Positions 52,934-62,129 of a stretch of 64,000 bases of DNA are shown piece after piece. A program made the translations under genes and the position numbers. This DNA is from Chloroflexota bacterium (lineage in GTDB: Bacteria; Chloroflexota; UBA11872; VXOZ01): the NCBI GenBank assembly GCA_958295775.1, contig CATQHC010000009.1, positions 186,001-250,000 on the forward strand, read 5' to 3'. The notes below the pieces were generated by a model. That model had not been told where the DNA came from. It was given only the letters and a program-made list of their open reading frames with translations, and did not search any database. The stretch's first letter is position 1. Each line of letters starts with the position of its first letter.

Positions 52934-53803
52934 TCATTCGGCGTCCGTGCCTGATTGGTCCTGAGCACCGCCTTCGCAAGGCGGGTCCTCGGCGGCAGGC
53001 AACCGGTACGTGCAGACATCGTTGAAGTCGCAATAGTTGCAGACATCCAGGTTGGGCTCCCGCACTTGCCAGAATGGGCGGAAGTCCGCGGATCGTATGC
53101 CCGCGGCGACCGTGTTTACCCGATCGACGTATTGCTCAACGTGTTCCTGCTCGTAGCGGAAGTCCAGTCGCTGGTAGGCAATCTCCTCGCCCTTGACGAG
53201 CACGTCGAGGCGAACCGGGGGCAGCAGATTGATCAGGGGCAGTTGCCCAGGACGTTGGCGTGCGCCCAGCCGCAAAGCATTGTAACCGAGGCTGTAGGTA
53301 AGCAATTGCACGTCATGCGCCAGGTATTCCGCCGGAAAGGGAGAAGAAGAGGTCTTGTGGTCGATCACCGTGCCCTCTTGGTCTACCAGGTCAACGTAAC
53401 CTACAATCGGCACGTCCACACCGGGAATGCGAAAGGCAAAGCGTTCCTCGATGAGATGAGGTCGGATGTGCGGGGCCACTTCCTCCAGGTAGTACTCGAC
53501 CAAGTCATACCCGAGTTCTCGCAGATCCTCAACTTCGGCGCGTCCCGCTTCATCCAATTCGTGCAATGTCGCATCGAGGGCGTCATCGAGTACGTCGAAG
53601 GCCGTTTCGCAATCCAGCACGTCGCCCCCGCTGCGTTTCTGCTTGTAGTACATTTCGATGACCGTGTGCACCGCCCGGCCGAGGAGCTGCGCGGCCGTGC
53701 TTGGTACTCGGATCCGCTCGTTATACCTTAAATGGTACATATACGGGCAGCGTTCATAGGTGCGGATGCTGCTGGGCGACAATTGGCGCAGTGGTCTAGC
53801 CAT
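52934..53803 (-). CDS. RecB/Cas4-like PD-(D/E)XK nuclease
   Basis: 289 residues. The start LSPSSIRTYERCPYMYHLRYNERI is the typical PDDEXK_1 motif I with the first cluster cysteine. LLGRAVHTVIEMYY provides the conserved G-x-x-x-H. The nuclease core is VPIVGYVDLVDQEGTVIDHKTSS (D, then D-x-K). The C-terminal LDVCNYCDFNDVCTY supplies three more cysteines, so a [4Fe-4S] cluster is likely. Such proteins occur as AddB-like or Cas4-like single-domain exonucleases. No CRISPR or helicase gene is adjacent, so a general repair or processing role is most likely. Confidence 0.88.
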   Translation of the reverse strand: MARPLRQLSPSSIRTYERCPYMYHLRYNERIRVPSTAAQLLGRAVHTVIEMYYKQKRSGGDVLDCETAFDVLDDALDATLHELDEAGRAEVEDLRELGYDLVEYYLEEVAPHIRPHLIEERFAFRIPGVDVPIVGYVDLVDQEGTVIDHKTSSSPFPAEYLAHDVQLLTYSLGYNALRLGARQRPGQLPLINLLPPVRLDVLVKGEEIAYQRLDFRYEQEHVEQYVDRVNTVAAGIRSADFRPFWQVREPNLDVCNYCDFNDVCTYRLPAAEDPPCEGGAQDQSGTDAE

Positions 53804-53812
53804 CTTCGCCGC

Positions 53813-54808
53813 CTATCCAAGCGCCCGCGGCAGGCCGACGTCCAACATCGTCAGCAACCCGGGAGTTGCTTCTACCACGCGCGGCGCCATATTCGCGAGA
53901 ATGGACCAAGTGGCTTGATCGCCGTGAGTGCCGCCCACCACTTCTAAGTGTATAGGTGGGTTGGCTTTAATAAGGATGCTGTCCTTACTTTCTGCCGCGG
54001 CCATGCTCATCGTGAGTTCCAAGACAAGCTCACGCCCGTGGCTGGCGCCCTGCAATGTCTGGTAAATTCCGGCTACCTGACCGGGCGCGATGTCGAAATC
54101 CCCGGTAGTGATCCTCTCCGTCGCGCACACCGGCGCGATAGTCTCCTGCGGTTCTGCAATCTTCCAGCCCAGGCCGGCGGCAATGAGATGAAAGGACTCG
54201 CGCAGGCCTACGTGTCCGATTGCCCCCTGCGCGGCCAATTGCCGAAATTCCGCCTCCTCCATACCGGAACCGATCTTCTGTTGGAGCGCCAGTCTGCGCT
54301 CGCGCGCCGCCACTACTCGCGTAGACTTAATGCGCCGCACGTCGCTGCACACTGCCGTCGCGACAAGCACGAGCGTATCCATGATGAATCCCGGGTTGAC
54401 GCCGGTACCGAGGATGGTTACCCCGCAATCACGCGCCTTGGCGTCGATTTCCCGAGCCAGCGCAGGATATCGGAGCCAAGGGTAGGCCAACTCCTCGCAC
54501 GTGCTCACCACATGACAGCCTGCCGCAGCGATATCCATCAGTTGACCGGCCACGTCCGGAATATGCGAACCGGTTGCCTGCAGCACCACGTCTACCGGCT
54601 GCGAATCGAGCACGTCACGGAGCGAAGCAGCCACCGGAATGCCTATCGGGCGATTATTGCCCAGAATCTCGCCCAGGTCGCTGCCGATCTTGGCCGGGTC
54701 GACATCGACCGCGCCCACAATCTGCAATTTGGAACGCCCTATAGCAGTTTGCGCAATGCCGCACCCCACGGCGCCCAAGCCCATTTGCACTACTCGAATC
54801 GGTTCCAC
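53813..54808 (-). CDS. DapB-like NAD(P)H-dependent dehydrogenase (2,4-diaminopentanoate dehydrogenase type)
   Basis: 331 residues. The Rossmann start is RVVQMGLGAVGCGIAQTAIGR, followed by LQIVGAVDVDPAKIGSDLGEILG. DVVLQATGSHIPDVAGQLMDIAAAGCHVVSTCEELAYP and GVTILGTGVNPGFIMDTLVLV fit the dihydrodipicolinate-reductase-like family that includes 2,4-diaminopentanoate dehydrogenase. It lacks the DapB C-terminal signature, so a lysine-pathway role is unlikely. AAAGGAG lies ten bases before the GTG at 54808. The open frame extends further upstream to 55021 but is not supported. The substrate is unknown, possibly an amino acid or amine. Confidence 0.8.
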   Translation of the reverse strand: MEPIRVVQMGLGAVGCGIAQTAIGRSKLQIVGAVDVDPAKIGSDLGEILGNNRPIGIPVAASLRDVLDSQPVDVVLQATGSHIPDVAGQLMDIAAAGCHVVSTCEELAYPWLRYPALAREIDAKARDCGVTILGTGVNPGFIMDTLVLVATAVCSDVRRIKSTRVVAARERRLALQQKIGSGMEEAEFRQLAAQGAIGHVGLRESFHLIAAGLGWKIAEPQETIAPVCATERITTGDFDIAPGQVAGIYQTLQGASHGRELVLELTMSMAAAESKDSILIKANPPIHLEVVGGTHGDQATWSILANMAPRVVEATPGLLTMLDVGLPRALG

Positions 54809-55010
54809 AGTTCGTTGCTCCTTTAGCATGGGACAGGCGCGAGAGAAAGAATCCGAGTGAGCTGCCCAGTAAACGTTGCCGACACCAGTTCCAGTCGCAG
54901 CTAGTCCGCCAAGCCAACCGCCCTGGACACCAATCAGGCGATACGGTTGCGCTACCTGATACTCTTCTGCCTTCCGCCCTTCCTGCTGTTGGCAGGCCGA
55001 CCACAGACAG

Positions 55011-55898
55011 CTAGTCGTCACAAAATATCCTCTTCAGCGTCCGCGCAACACCTTCACTATCTTCATTGTGGGTGTATTCATCAGCAGCCGCGCGCGCAGC
55101 CTGCGTGGCGTTGCCGATAGCCACCCCCAGACCCGCAAACTCCAGCATTTCAACGTCGTTTACGTCGTCGCCGAAGGCTACTACACCCGCCGGCTCGATG
55201 GTGAAATGCTTGCAGAGCCACGCGAGGGCCGTTGCCTTTGACGTATTCGGCCCTAGGATTTCGAGCGCGCTCTGTCCGTCACGCACGAAAGAGCTAGACT
55301 CTCGGCCCCGCCAGAATATGAGCGTATAGTCGTGTCCTGTGGCTTTCAGCGCCTCAGCCAGCGTCTGCATTTCATCATCGCCGCCCCAGAGCACGATTTC
55401 AATTGGGTCCGGTAAGACGGTTACGGTATTGAGGTCGACGAAGAGCGATTCGAGTTCGGGGCGTCGCCGGAGCTGTGCTTGAGGACTCCTATGCGCGCGC
55501 CAATCGCCGTCAAAGAGCATGCGATCGCCCGCCGCTGCATTCTCATAGATGGTCGAGCGCAGGCCAAGTCGGCGCGCTTCTTCGACCGCGCGCCATGCCC
55601 AAGCGCTGGGCAGGTAACTTTCGTACGCAATGGCTCCGGTGTGGTCCCGAATCACCGCACCATTGCTAAGAATCAAGAACAGTGGAATCTCGAGCAACGG
55701 CGGCAGGAAGTTGGCGATGATGAAACGCCTGCCAGTGGCCAGTGCGACGTGGACGCCCCGCGCTGCGAGGCTCTGTAGCGTAGCTTTGGTGTCCGGCGTG
55801 ACGCCGCCTTGCGTATCCAGCAGTGTGCCGTCTACATCCAACGCTATCAATTGATAGGGTTCTGCAAGCGGTTTGGGCGTCGAGTTCGCGAGCGTCAT
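55011..55898 (-). CDS. Cof-type HAD-IIB phosphatase
   Basis: 295 residues. HAD motif I is LIALDVDGTLLDT (two catalytic aspartates), motif II ALATGR, motif III the lysine in NTSKATALAWLCKHF, and motif IV VAFGDDVNDVEMLEFAGLGVAIGNA. The C2B cap lies between. These enzymes dephosphorylate sugar phosphates, flavin or pyridoxal phosphates. It begins nine bases after the FmdB-like gene ends, in the same direction, so the two are probably cotranscribed. The specific substrate cannot be predicted. Confidence 0.93.
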   Translation of the reverse strand: MTLANSTPKPLAEPYQLIALDVDGTLLDTQGGVTPDTKATLQSLAARGVHVALATGRRFIIANFLPPLLEIPLFLILSNGAVIRDHTGAIAYESYLPSAWAWRAVEEARRLGLRSTIYENAAAGDRMLFDGDWRAHRSPQAQLRRRPELESLFVDLNTVTVLPDPIEIVLWGGDDEMQTLAEALKATGHDYTLIFWRGRESSSFVRDGQSALEILGPNTSKATALAWLCKHFTIEPAGVVAFGDDVNDVEMLEFAGLGVAIGNATQAARAAADEYTHNEDSEGVARTLKRIFCDD

Positions 55899-55907
55899 AG
55901 TAGTCTG

Positions 55908-56267
55908 CTATAGAGGCAAATCGTTCGTATCGCCGGAGCCGGCAAAGTCGTCGTCATCGGGTATGTTGCCGGATTCCAACTCGCGCACCATGTCTTCGTA
56001 TTCACCGGGCAAGTCCTCCCCGGTCTCTTCTCCCATGGTACGCGCCAGCCGTCCAAGCGCACGCGGGTCACTCTCATCGAAGCCATCGATAAACGACGGG
56101 TCTTCAAGGGACACGCTGCCGCTGCCTAAGGCAACTCGTGAAATCAGACGGTCCAGGTTTGTCGAGGCACAGTGGGGACAAACAGGATCCTGCACTTGCG
56201 AGAAACTACGAAAGAAGTGCGTCGATGCCTGCTTGCAGTCGCCACACTGGTATTCATACGTTGGCAT
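55908..56267 (-). CDS. FmdB-type zinc ribbon protein
   Basis: 119 residues. It starts MPTYEYQCGDCKQASTHFFRSF, then CPHCASTNLDRLISRVALGSG. Two CxxC pairs form the zinc ribbon of the FmdB/CxxC_CXXC_SSSS regulatory family. The C-terminal tail is long, acidic and low-complexity, containing DDDDFAGSGD. It is a small predicted regulatory or nucleic-acid-binding protein located just upstream of the HAD phosphatase. Confidence 0.92.
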   Translation of the reverse strand: MPTYEYQCGDCKQASTHFFRSFSQVQDPVCPHCASTNLDRLISRVALGSGSVSLEDPSFIDGFDESDPRALGRLARTMGEETGEDLPGEYEDMVRELESGNIPDDDDFAGSGDTNDLPL

Positions 56268-56718
56268 ACGCTTTTCCCGCGCAACGTGGACTCAAGCACG
56301 CCAAGGTCCCTACCAAGCCAGGAGCAGCACCCACTGGAACGCGATTTACGTTTCGTTTACTATGCGCAGAAGCAAGTCACACGAGCACCCGCAACTGCCC
56401 GAGGAGCTTCATAGCGGTCTTCGCATGTAGGTGAACGCACAGAACCCAGCCCGATTCACCCGCACTCTTGTTGCAAGACGCCGATTGACACCTGAATGCT
56501 GCCAAGCTCATCCCGCGCCAATTCAAGTCAGAATAAACGCCAGGCTGTGTTGACCTCTATCGAAAACCGATTCTATCTCCGCACCGAATTGTAGCTGTGC
56601 CAGCGCCTCTCCCTTCCGCACTTCGGACTTTGCGGAAGCAGGAATTGCGCCGAAAGTACCGTCAATAGTCTGACAAGTCAACACAGCCTGACAATGAGCG
56701 GATCGCGTCAACCTGGCA
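56268..56718. other. Intergenic containing a MITE-like inverted repeat
   Basis: 451 bases between the FmdB-like gene and the end of glnII. Apart from the inverted-repeat unit at 56541-56690, nothing is recognised. Confidence 0.4.
56541..56690. repeat. Inverted-repeat unit, 150 bp, MITE-like
   Basis: Perfect 14-bp terminal inverted repeats CAGGCTGTGTTGAC (56541-56554) and GTCAACACAGCCTG (56677-56690) enclose an internal hairpin CTTCCGCA (56613-56620)/TGCGGAAG (56631-56638). A minus-strand frame of 62 codons spans the unit but matches no family. No target duplication is evident. The termini differ from the GAGACCTTTGC family, so this is a second element type. Confidence 0.6.
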
Positions 56719-57720
56719 CTATGACGCGGCGCTGCAGACGGTATTCAATATCAATCCCGTGACCTTGTAGGGATCGCAATTGGCGTTTGGACGTCTGTCC
56801 TCGATGTAACCCTTCTGGTCTCTATCGACCTGCCAAGGAATGCGCACAGAGGCGCCTCTGTCCGAAACGCCGTATCTGAATTCCTTATAGGAGCAGGTTT
56901 CATGGAGGCCGGTCAGGCGCAATTCGATGCGGTCGCCGTAGTTGGCAATGTGCTCGTCGTGGTTCCCGCCCAGAGCCTCGGCCGCCGCGACACATGCGTC
57001 AAAGCTTTCGCGCATCTGCCGGGTCGAGAAATTCGTATGCGCGCCCGCGCCGTTCCAATCGCCCAATACCGGCTTCGGATCAAGTCGTGCGCTAACGTCG
57101 TATTTCTCGCCAATGCGATAGAGCAGCCACCGCGCGACCCAAAGCTGGTCGGCGACTTCAGGCGCCCCGATCGCCCCAATCTGAAACTCCCACTGGGCCG
57201 GCATGACCTCGGCGTTAATGCCGGCAAACGAGAGGCCGGCTTCTAAGCACGCGTCCATGTGGTCTTCAACGACCGGGCGTCCAAAGACCTCATCCGACCC
57301 TACACCGCAATAGTATCCTCCTTGCGGAGCCGGGAAGCCATTCTTCGGCCAACCCAGGGGCGTGACGCCGGAAAAGAACGTGTATTCCTGCTCGATGCCA
57401 AACCACATATCAAAGTCTGCATACTTCTCGGCTGCAGCCGCACAGGCAGCCCGCGTATTTGTTGGGTGCGGGCTCATGTCGGGCAACAAGACCTCGCACA
57501 TAACCAATATGTTGTCGCCCCCGCGTACGGGGTCCGGACAGGAAAACACCGGCTGCAAGACGCAGTCCGAATTGAAACCCGCCGCCTGGTTTGTGCTTGA
57601 TCCGTCAAAACCCCAGATGGGCGGTTCTTCCCCTTTGGGGACCGTCTTGCCCTTGCTGCGGAGTTTTGCAGTCGGCTCCACACCATCTATCCAGATATAC
57701 TCTGCCTTGTAGTACTCCAT
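56719..57720 (-). CDS. glnII: Glutamine synthetase type II (eukaryotic-type GSII)
   Basis: 333 residues, the short GSII length rather than about 470 for GSI. It begins MEYYKAEYIWIDGVEPTAKLRSKGKTV. The ATP and metal region is WFGIEQEYTFF, followed by GWPKNGFPAPQGGYYCGVGSD, AGINAEVMPAQWEFQIG and the NGAGAHTNFST loop. It has GVSDRGASVRIPWQV and ends DRRPNANCDPYKVTG. These are diagnostic of beta-Grasp GSII, as in rhizobia, actinomycetes and eukaryotes. The enzyme assimilates ammonia into glutamine. GGAGG lies six bases before the ATG at 57720; an ATG at 57741 is possible. No GSI adenylylation site is expected in this family. Confidence 0.95.
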   Translation of the reverse strand: MEYYKAEYIWIDGVEPTAKLRSKGKTVPKGEEPPIWGFDGSSTNQAAGFNSDCVLQPVFSCPDPVRGGDNILVMCEVLLPDMSPHPTNTRAACAAAAEKYADFDMWFGIEQEYTFFSGVTPLGWPKNGFPAPQGGYYCGVGSDEVFGRPVVEDHMDACLEAGLSFAGINAEVMPAQWEFQIGAIGAPEVADQLWVARWLLYRIGEKYDVSARLDPKPVLGDWNGAGAHTNFSTRQMRESFDACVAAAEALGGNHDEHIANYGDRIELRLTGLHETCSYKEFRYGVSDRGASVRIPWQVDRDQKGYIEDRRPNANCDPYKVTGLILNTVCSAAS

Positions 57721-57791
57721 AAATTCCTCCCAATTGTGCATCTGGCCTCTTCCGCTTCATTGCTAGAGACCTTGACCAAGACAGCACAAAC

Positions 57792-57821
57792 ATAATACAC
57801 GTTCAACACTTCACATGCCAA
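57792..57821 (-). promoter_or_regulatory. Candidate glnII promoter
   Basis: On the minus strand TTGGCA (57821-57816) and TATTAT (57797-57792), each one base off consensus, are separated by 18 bases. They are about 70 bases upstream of the glnII ATG. Confidence 0.55.
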
Positions 57822-58030
57822 TAACAGCCTAGCTTCGGGTTGATGACGCAAGCCACTTCCCATGGCGCCCTAAGCGGTGAGAATTTGCTCAGGCTGCAGC
57901 CTCGCTTCGTTTACGCTACAGACGCACTATGGTATGGTAACTAGCAACTGAAATCACCTAGGAAGACTGTATCGGCATATCGTCGCCGAACAACGGTAGA
58001 GTCTCTCATTACTTGGAGGAAACACGACGC

Positions 58031-58909
58031 GTGAGACGATTTGACTATGCTGCGCCTACCCAGATATTTGAGGCATGTGCACTGCTGGCGGACCGCGGCG
58101 ACGACGCGCGCGCGTTGGCGGGAGGTACAGACCTCATTGTGCAGATGAGGGAACGCGGACGTAAGGTTCCGCTCATCGTCAGCCTGCGCAATCTTGAAGG
58201 TTTTAAGGGCATCAGCCAGAATGCCGACGGCGCACTCACAATTGGCGCAATGGCGTCCGGCAATGAAGTGCACCACAGCCCGCTCGTGCAGAAGCATGCC
58301 TATTTCATCAGTGAAGGTGCGGAACTTCTGGGCTCAATTCAGATCCGCAATCGCGGCACGCTGGGCGGCAATGTGGGCAACGCCGCGCCAAGCGCCGATG
58401 CGGCCCCGCCCCTCGTGGCGGCCCATGCTACTGCCAGCATCGTAGGCAAGCAGGGCACGCGAGAAGTTCCCGTGGGCGACCTTATGGTCGGACCCGGTCA
58501 GCTTGCCCTCGAGCCTGGCGAGTTGATCCAGTCTTTCACCGTTCCGGCCCAACCGGCCCACACCGGTACCCGCTACGTGCGCCACGTGCCCCGGCGCGAA
58601 ATGGACATTGCCGTGGTTGGGATAGCGGCGCTCGTTTCGCTGGAGGACGATCTGGCTACTATTAAGGAAGCAAGTGTGGTGCTCTCCGCGGTTGCGCCGA
58701 CCTGGCCTCACGCGACCACCGCCGAACAAACACTGCGCGGCCAGCAAATTTCGGAAAAGCTGCTGGCGGATGCCGGTGAAGCTGCCGCGGCTGATTCGCG
58801 GCCCATTTCAGACGTGCGCGCCTCGGCTGAATATCGACGCATGATGGTAGACGTGTACACTCGACGCGCGCTCGCGACCGCTATCGAACGCGCCAAGACG
58901 GCTGTTTAA
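58031..58909 (+). CDS. Molybdenum hydroxylase FAD-binding (medium) subunit
   Basis: 292 residues. FAD_binding_5 domain: FDYAAPTQIFEACALLADRGDDARALAGGTDLIVQM, with the AGGTDL phosphate-binding loop. LLGSIQIRNRGTLGGNVGNAAPSAD is the second FAD motif. A CO_deh_flav_C domain occupies about 175-290. It transfers electrons from the [2Fe-2S] clusters to FAD in a three-subunit xanthine dehydrogenase/CO dehydrogenase-type enzyme. GGAGG precedes the GTG at 58031; the TTG at 58013 overlaps that site and is not used. It is the first gene of a three-gene operon. Confidence 0.94.
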   Translation: MRRFDYAAPTQIFEACALLADRGDDARALAGGTDLIVQMRERGRKVPLIVSLRNLEGFKGISQNADGALTIGAMASGNEVHHSPLVQKHAYFISEGAELLGSIQIRNRGTLGGNVGNAAPSADAAPPLVAAHATASIVGKQGTREVPVGDLMVGPGQLALEPGELIQSFTVPAQPAHTGTRYVRHVPRREMDIAVVGIAALVSLEDDLATIKEASVVLSAVAPTWPHATTAEQTLRGQQISEKLLADAGEAAAADSRPISDVRASAEYRRMMVDVYTRRALATAIERAKTAV

Positions 58910-58953
58910 CGGAAATTCACGAGAACACTACAGGTTTGGAGGCAGCAATAGCG

Positions 58954-59481
58954 ATGGACTATCCGTTGCAACTAACGGTAAATGGCGTAGCGGTTAAGCG
59001 CATCGTCGAGCCACAGATACGGCTTCTTGACTTTCTCCGCGAGGACTTGGGCCTCACCGGTTCGAAAGAGGGTTGCGGCACGGGTGACTGCGGCGCCTGC
59101 ACGGTGCTGATCGACGATGAACCGCACCACTCCTGTTTGACCCTCGCCGTTGAAGCTGAGGGCGCAGCGGTTACCACCGTTGAGGGACTAGTGACCGATG
59201 ACAAGCTCAATGAAGTGCAGTCGGCCTTTGTCAGCGCCGGCGCAACCCAGTGCGGCATCTGCACACCGGGATTCGTGGTCATGGCAACCGCGTACCTGCG
59301 GGACAATCCCAATCCCACTGACGATGAATTGCGTATGGGTGTGGCGGGAAATCTTTGCCGTTGCACCGGTTACGACACAATCATGACGGCTCTGCATTCG
59401 GTAATTGACGGTAAAGTGGAACTGATTGAAGTGGCCCCCGAGCCACAGGAGCTCGTGCCTGAACCTGAAGGCGAACTCTAA
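58954..59481 (+). CDS. Molybdenum hydroxylase [2Fe-2S] (small) subunit
   Basis: 175 residues. The plant-type ferredoxin domain has GSKEGCGTGDCGACTVLIDD and a fourth cysteine in HHSC. The C-terminal helical domain carries the second cluster in TQCGICTPGFVVMA and GNLCRCTGYDTIMTA. It relays electrons from the molybdenum centre to the FAD subunit. GGAGG lies upstream of the ATG at 58954. An acidic tail of about 20 residues (APEPQELVPEPEGEL) is unusual for the family. Confidence 0.95.
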   Translation: MDYPLQLTVNGVAVKRIVEPQIRLLDFLREDLGLTGSKEGCGTGDCGACTVLIDDEPHHSCLTLAVEAEGAAVTTVEGLVTDDKLNEVQSAFVSAGATQCGICTPGFVVMATAYLRDNPNPTDDELRMGVAGNLCRCTGYDTIMTALHSVIDGKVELIEVAPEPQELVPEPEGEL

Positions 59482-59537
59482 CGGACTCAGTGCCGTTCAC
59501 CAATCTGCAAGACAGAACTTCGCGAGGAGGAGTAACC

Positions 59538-61871
59538 ATGGCAAAAGTGGTCGAACGTCCACAGGAAAAGACCGCACTGCGCGTTGCCAATAAGCCGGTG
59601 AGTCGCATTGACGGTGTCGAGAATGTCACTGGCGCCACCAAGTTCGGCGCGGACTTCTCACTTCCCGGTATGCTGTGGGGCGCGATCTTGCGCAGCCCCC
59701 ATGCGCACGCCCGCATTAGAAATATCGAATACGCGAAAGCGCTAGAGGCCCCGGGCGTCGTCACCGTAGCAACCGCTGCTGACTTCGCCGAAGACGTCGT
59801 AGAACCCACGTCCCGTCCCCACAATGTGTTCGCGGGCGATTTTGCTCTTTTCCTCGGCGAACCGGTTGCGGCAATTGCCGCGGTTACGAAAGAGGATGCA
59901 GAGGCGGCGCTTGAGCTCATCGAGGTCGACTACGAGCCCTTGCCGCATGTGTTGGACCCAGAGGATGCAATGAAGCCGGACGCGCCGGCTATTCGCCACG
60001 GCGATGGCGGCGATATCGATCGTACCGAGATGTCGTTCCACTCTTCCGTAGCTTCATCGGCGGAAGACCTGGACGAATCCGGCAACGTTTCCTCGCAAGT
60101 CCAGTTTTCTCGCGGTGATATTGAAGAGGGTCTTGCCGAGGCTGACGTGGTCAAGGAAGGCCGCTTCACGGCAGCCATGGTCCACCAGACCTATCTCGAA
60201 CCCCATGCTGCGCTGGCCCATTACACGCCGTCCGGCGATATGAAGATGTGGGTTACGTCGCAGGGACAGTTCTACGTACGAGATACTGTGGCCCGTTTGC
60301 TCAAGCTGCCTGCCCACAAAGTGATCGTACAGGGGACCGCCATCGGCGGCGGCTTCGGCGGCAAGATGACGTTGCTCGCGCCCATACCGGCAATCCTTTC
60401 GAAGAAAGCCCGCCGGCCCGTTAAGGTCGTGTGGAGTAGAAGCGAAGAGTTGGTAGCCGCCAATCCGGCGCCGTACTCGGTCATCGACGTGAAGATCGGC
60501 GCAAAGCGCGACGGCACCCTGACTGCCTTGCAGGGCCGCGTCATCATGGATACCGGCGCCTACCCCGGCTCCCCCATGTCCACTGCTACCATGCTCTTGG
60601 GAAGCTGCTACGTATTCCCCAACATGGAACTCGAAGGCTTCGAGGTTCTGACGAATAAGGTCAGCGTGGGCGCTTACCGCGCGCCCGGCGCGCCAAACTC
60701 CGCGCACGCCGTGGAAAACGTGATGAACTGGGTTGCGCAAGCGCTCGGCATGGACCCGGTGGAATTCCGCCTTCGGAACGCTATTAAGGAAGGGGACCGC
60801 TGGCCGAACGGCCAGCCACTGCCCGACGTTGGTGGGGTGGAAGTGCTCGAAGCCATCAAGAATCATCAAGTCTGGAACACGCCGCTGGAGCAGGGCAGCA
60901 ACGGCAAGCCCCGCGGGCGCGGCATGGCAATCGGCTGCTGGTCGGGTGGCGCCGGTGGCTCAGCAGCCACGATTAAACTCGAGGCGGACGGCTCGTTCAG
61001 CGTCCTCGTCGGCACCATTAACCTCACCGGCTCGACGACGTCAATCGCCCAAGTTGCCGCTGAGGAATTGCGTGTGCCGTTGGAATACGTAAGTGTGCAC
61101 CAGGGCGACACGAATGAAGCGCCGTACGGCCCAGTAGCAGGTGGCAGCCAAGTTACTTACACCGTGAGCCTTTCGGCCGCCGCCGCTGCCCACGAAGTGC
61201 TCCGCCAGATGAAAGGCATCGCGGCACAGCGCCTCGGAGCGGATGTTGACGATATCGAATTTGATGACGGCAAGATGTGGGCACAGGGCGACCCGGAGCG
61301 CTACGTTACGTACCGGCGCATTTCTGATGAAGCGGTTGGCTCCACCAACGGCCCCATCATCGGCACCGGCCATGGCAAGCCCGCCCGCGGTAATCCCGGC
61401 TTTGCCGGCACCATCGCTGACGTTGAGGTAGATACCGAGACCGGCCTGGTCACCATCCTCAACCTCGTAGGCGTACAGGACGCCGGCTTTGCGATCAACC
61501 CGCTTTCGGTGGAGGGTCAAATCCAGGGCGGCACCATCCAGGGTGTTGGTTACGCGCTGTTAGAAGAGATCGTCTACGACGAAGACGGCAGCGTGCGCAA
61601 CCCCGGCCTCCTTGATTACCGCTTGCCCACGGCGGCCGATGTGCCCAACGTTGATACCGTGATTGTCGAGAAACACAATCCCTACGGTTGGAAGGGCACG
61701 CGCATTGTGGGCGAGCCCAGCATTGTGCCGCCGGGCGCCGCCATCACCAGTGCCATAAGCGATGCTCTCGGCATTCCCCTGCACAACATGCCGCTTACGC
61801 CGGAGCGCATTGTCATGGCGCTGCGAGATGCGCGGTCCAATGGCAGGTCGAATGGAGAACCTACTTCATAG
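59538..61871 (+). CDS. Molybdenum hydroxylase molybdopterin-binding (large) subunit, xanthine dehydrogenase family
   Basis: 777 residues. The N-terminal Ald_Xan_dh_C domain has VTGATKFGADFSLPGMLWGAILRSPHAHARI and GEPVAAIAAVTKEDAEAALELIEVDYE. The molybdopterin domains include GTAIGGGFGGKM, VGAYRAPGAPNSAHAVENVMN, GGSQVTYTVSLSAAAAAHEV and the catalytic glutamate in VGEPSIVPPGAAITSAISDALG. The active-site loop is not the VAYRCSFR of true CO dehydrogenase, so the substrate is another aldehyde, purine or aromatic hydroxylated by the molybdenum centre. GGAGGAG precedes the ATG. A terminator follows directly. MoaA and MobB homologues in this window supply steps of cofactor synthesis. Confidence 0.94.
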   Translation: MAKVVERPQEKTALRVANKPVSRIDGVENVTGATKFGADFSLPGMLWGAILRSPHAHARIRNIEYAKALEAPGVVTVATAADFAEDVVEPTSRPHNVFAGDFALFLGEPVAAIAAVTKEDAEAALELIEVDYEPLPHVLDPEDAMKPDAPAIRHGDGGDIDRTEMSFHSSVASSAEDLDESGNVSSQVQFSRGDIEEGLAEADVVKEGRFTAAMVHQTYLEPHAALAHYTPSGDMKMWVTSQGQFYVRDTVARLLKLPAHKVIVQGTAIGGGFGGKMTLLAPIPAILSKKARRPVKVVWSRSEELVAANPAPYSVIDVKIGAKRDGTLTALQGRVIMDTGAYPGSPMSTATMLLGSCYVFPNMELEGFEVLTNKVSVGAYRAPGAPNSAHAVENVMNWVAQALGMDPVEFRLRNAIKEGDRWPNGQPLPDVGGVEVLEAIKNHQVWNTPLEQGSNGKPRGRGMAIGCWSGGAGGSAATIKLEADGSFSVLVGTINLTGSTTSIAQVAAEELRVPLEYVSVHQGDTNEAPYGPVAGGSQVTYTVSLSAAAAAHEVLRQMKGIAAQRLGADVDDIEFDDGKMWAQGDPERYVTYRRISDEAVGSTNGPIIGTGHGKPARGNPGFAGTIADVEVDTETGLVTILNLVGVQDAGFAINPLSVEGQIQGGTIQGVGYALLEEIVYDEDGSVRNPGLLDYRLPTAADVPNVDTVIVEKHNPYGWKGTRIVGEPSIVPPGAAITSAISDALGIPLHNMPLTPERIVMALRDARSNGRSNGEPTS

Positions 61872-61898
61872 CACCTACCGCAATCGTAAGAAGAGACA

Positions 61899-61932
61899 GG
61901 GGCGTCACACGCGTGCGACGCCCCTTTGCTTT
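61899..61932 (+). terminator. Rho-independent terminator after the molybdenum hydroxylase operon
   Basis: GGGGCGTC (61899-61906) pairs with GACGCCCC (61917-61924) over a 10-base loop, followed by TTTGCTTTT. Confidence 0.8.
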
Positions 61933-62129
61933 TCGTTTACTGTAGAGTGACTGCCGTAGGACTCCCAGCATGGGCGCAAACGTGCACCTGAGGCGACGAC
62001 TTGCTGGGTAACGCAAGTGATTGGGCGCCGGTTCGGTCGCTTGTATCCGGGCGAGTGAGAACCGGAGAAAGAGCGCCAACCAGCGTGCAAGAGGCACATC
62101 CATTAAGGAATAAACAGAAAGGCAAGCCC

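Noticed and set aside
52934-53803. Cas4 as part of a CRISPR locus
   Set aside because: No repeats or cas genes nearby; the fold is a general RecB-like nuclease.
58031-61871. Aerobic CO dehydrogenase (coxMSL)
   Set aside because: Gene order fits, but the large subunit lacks the VAYRCSFR or AYRGAGR signatures.
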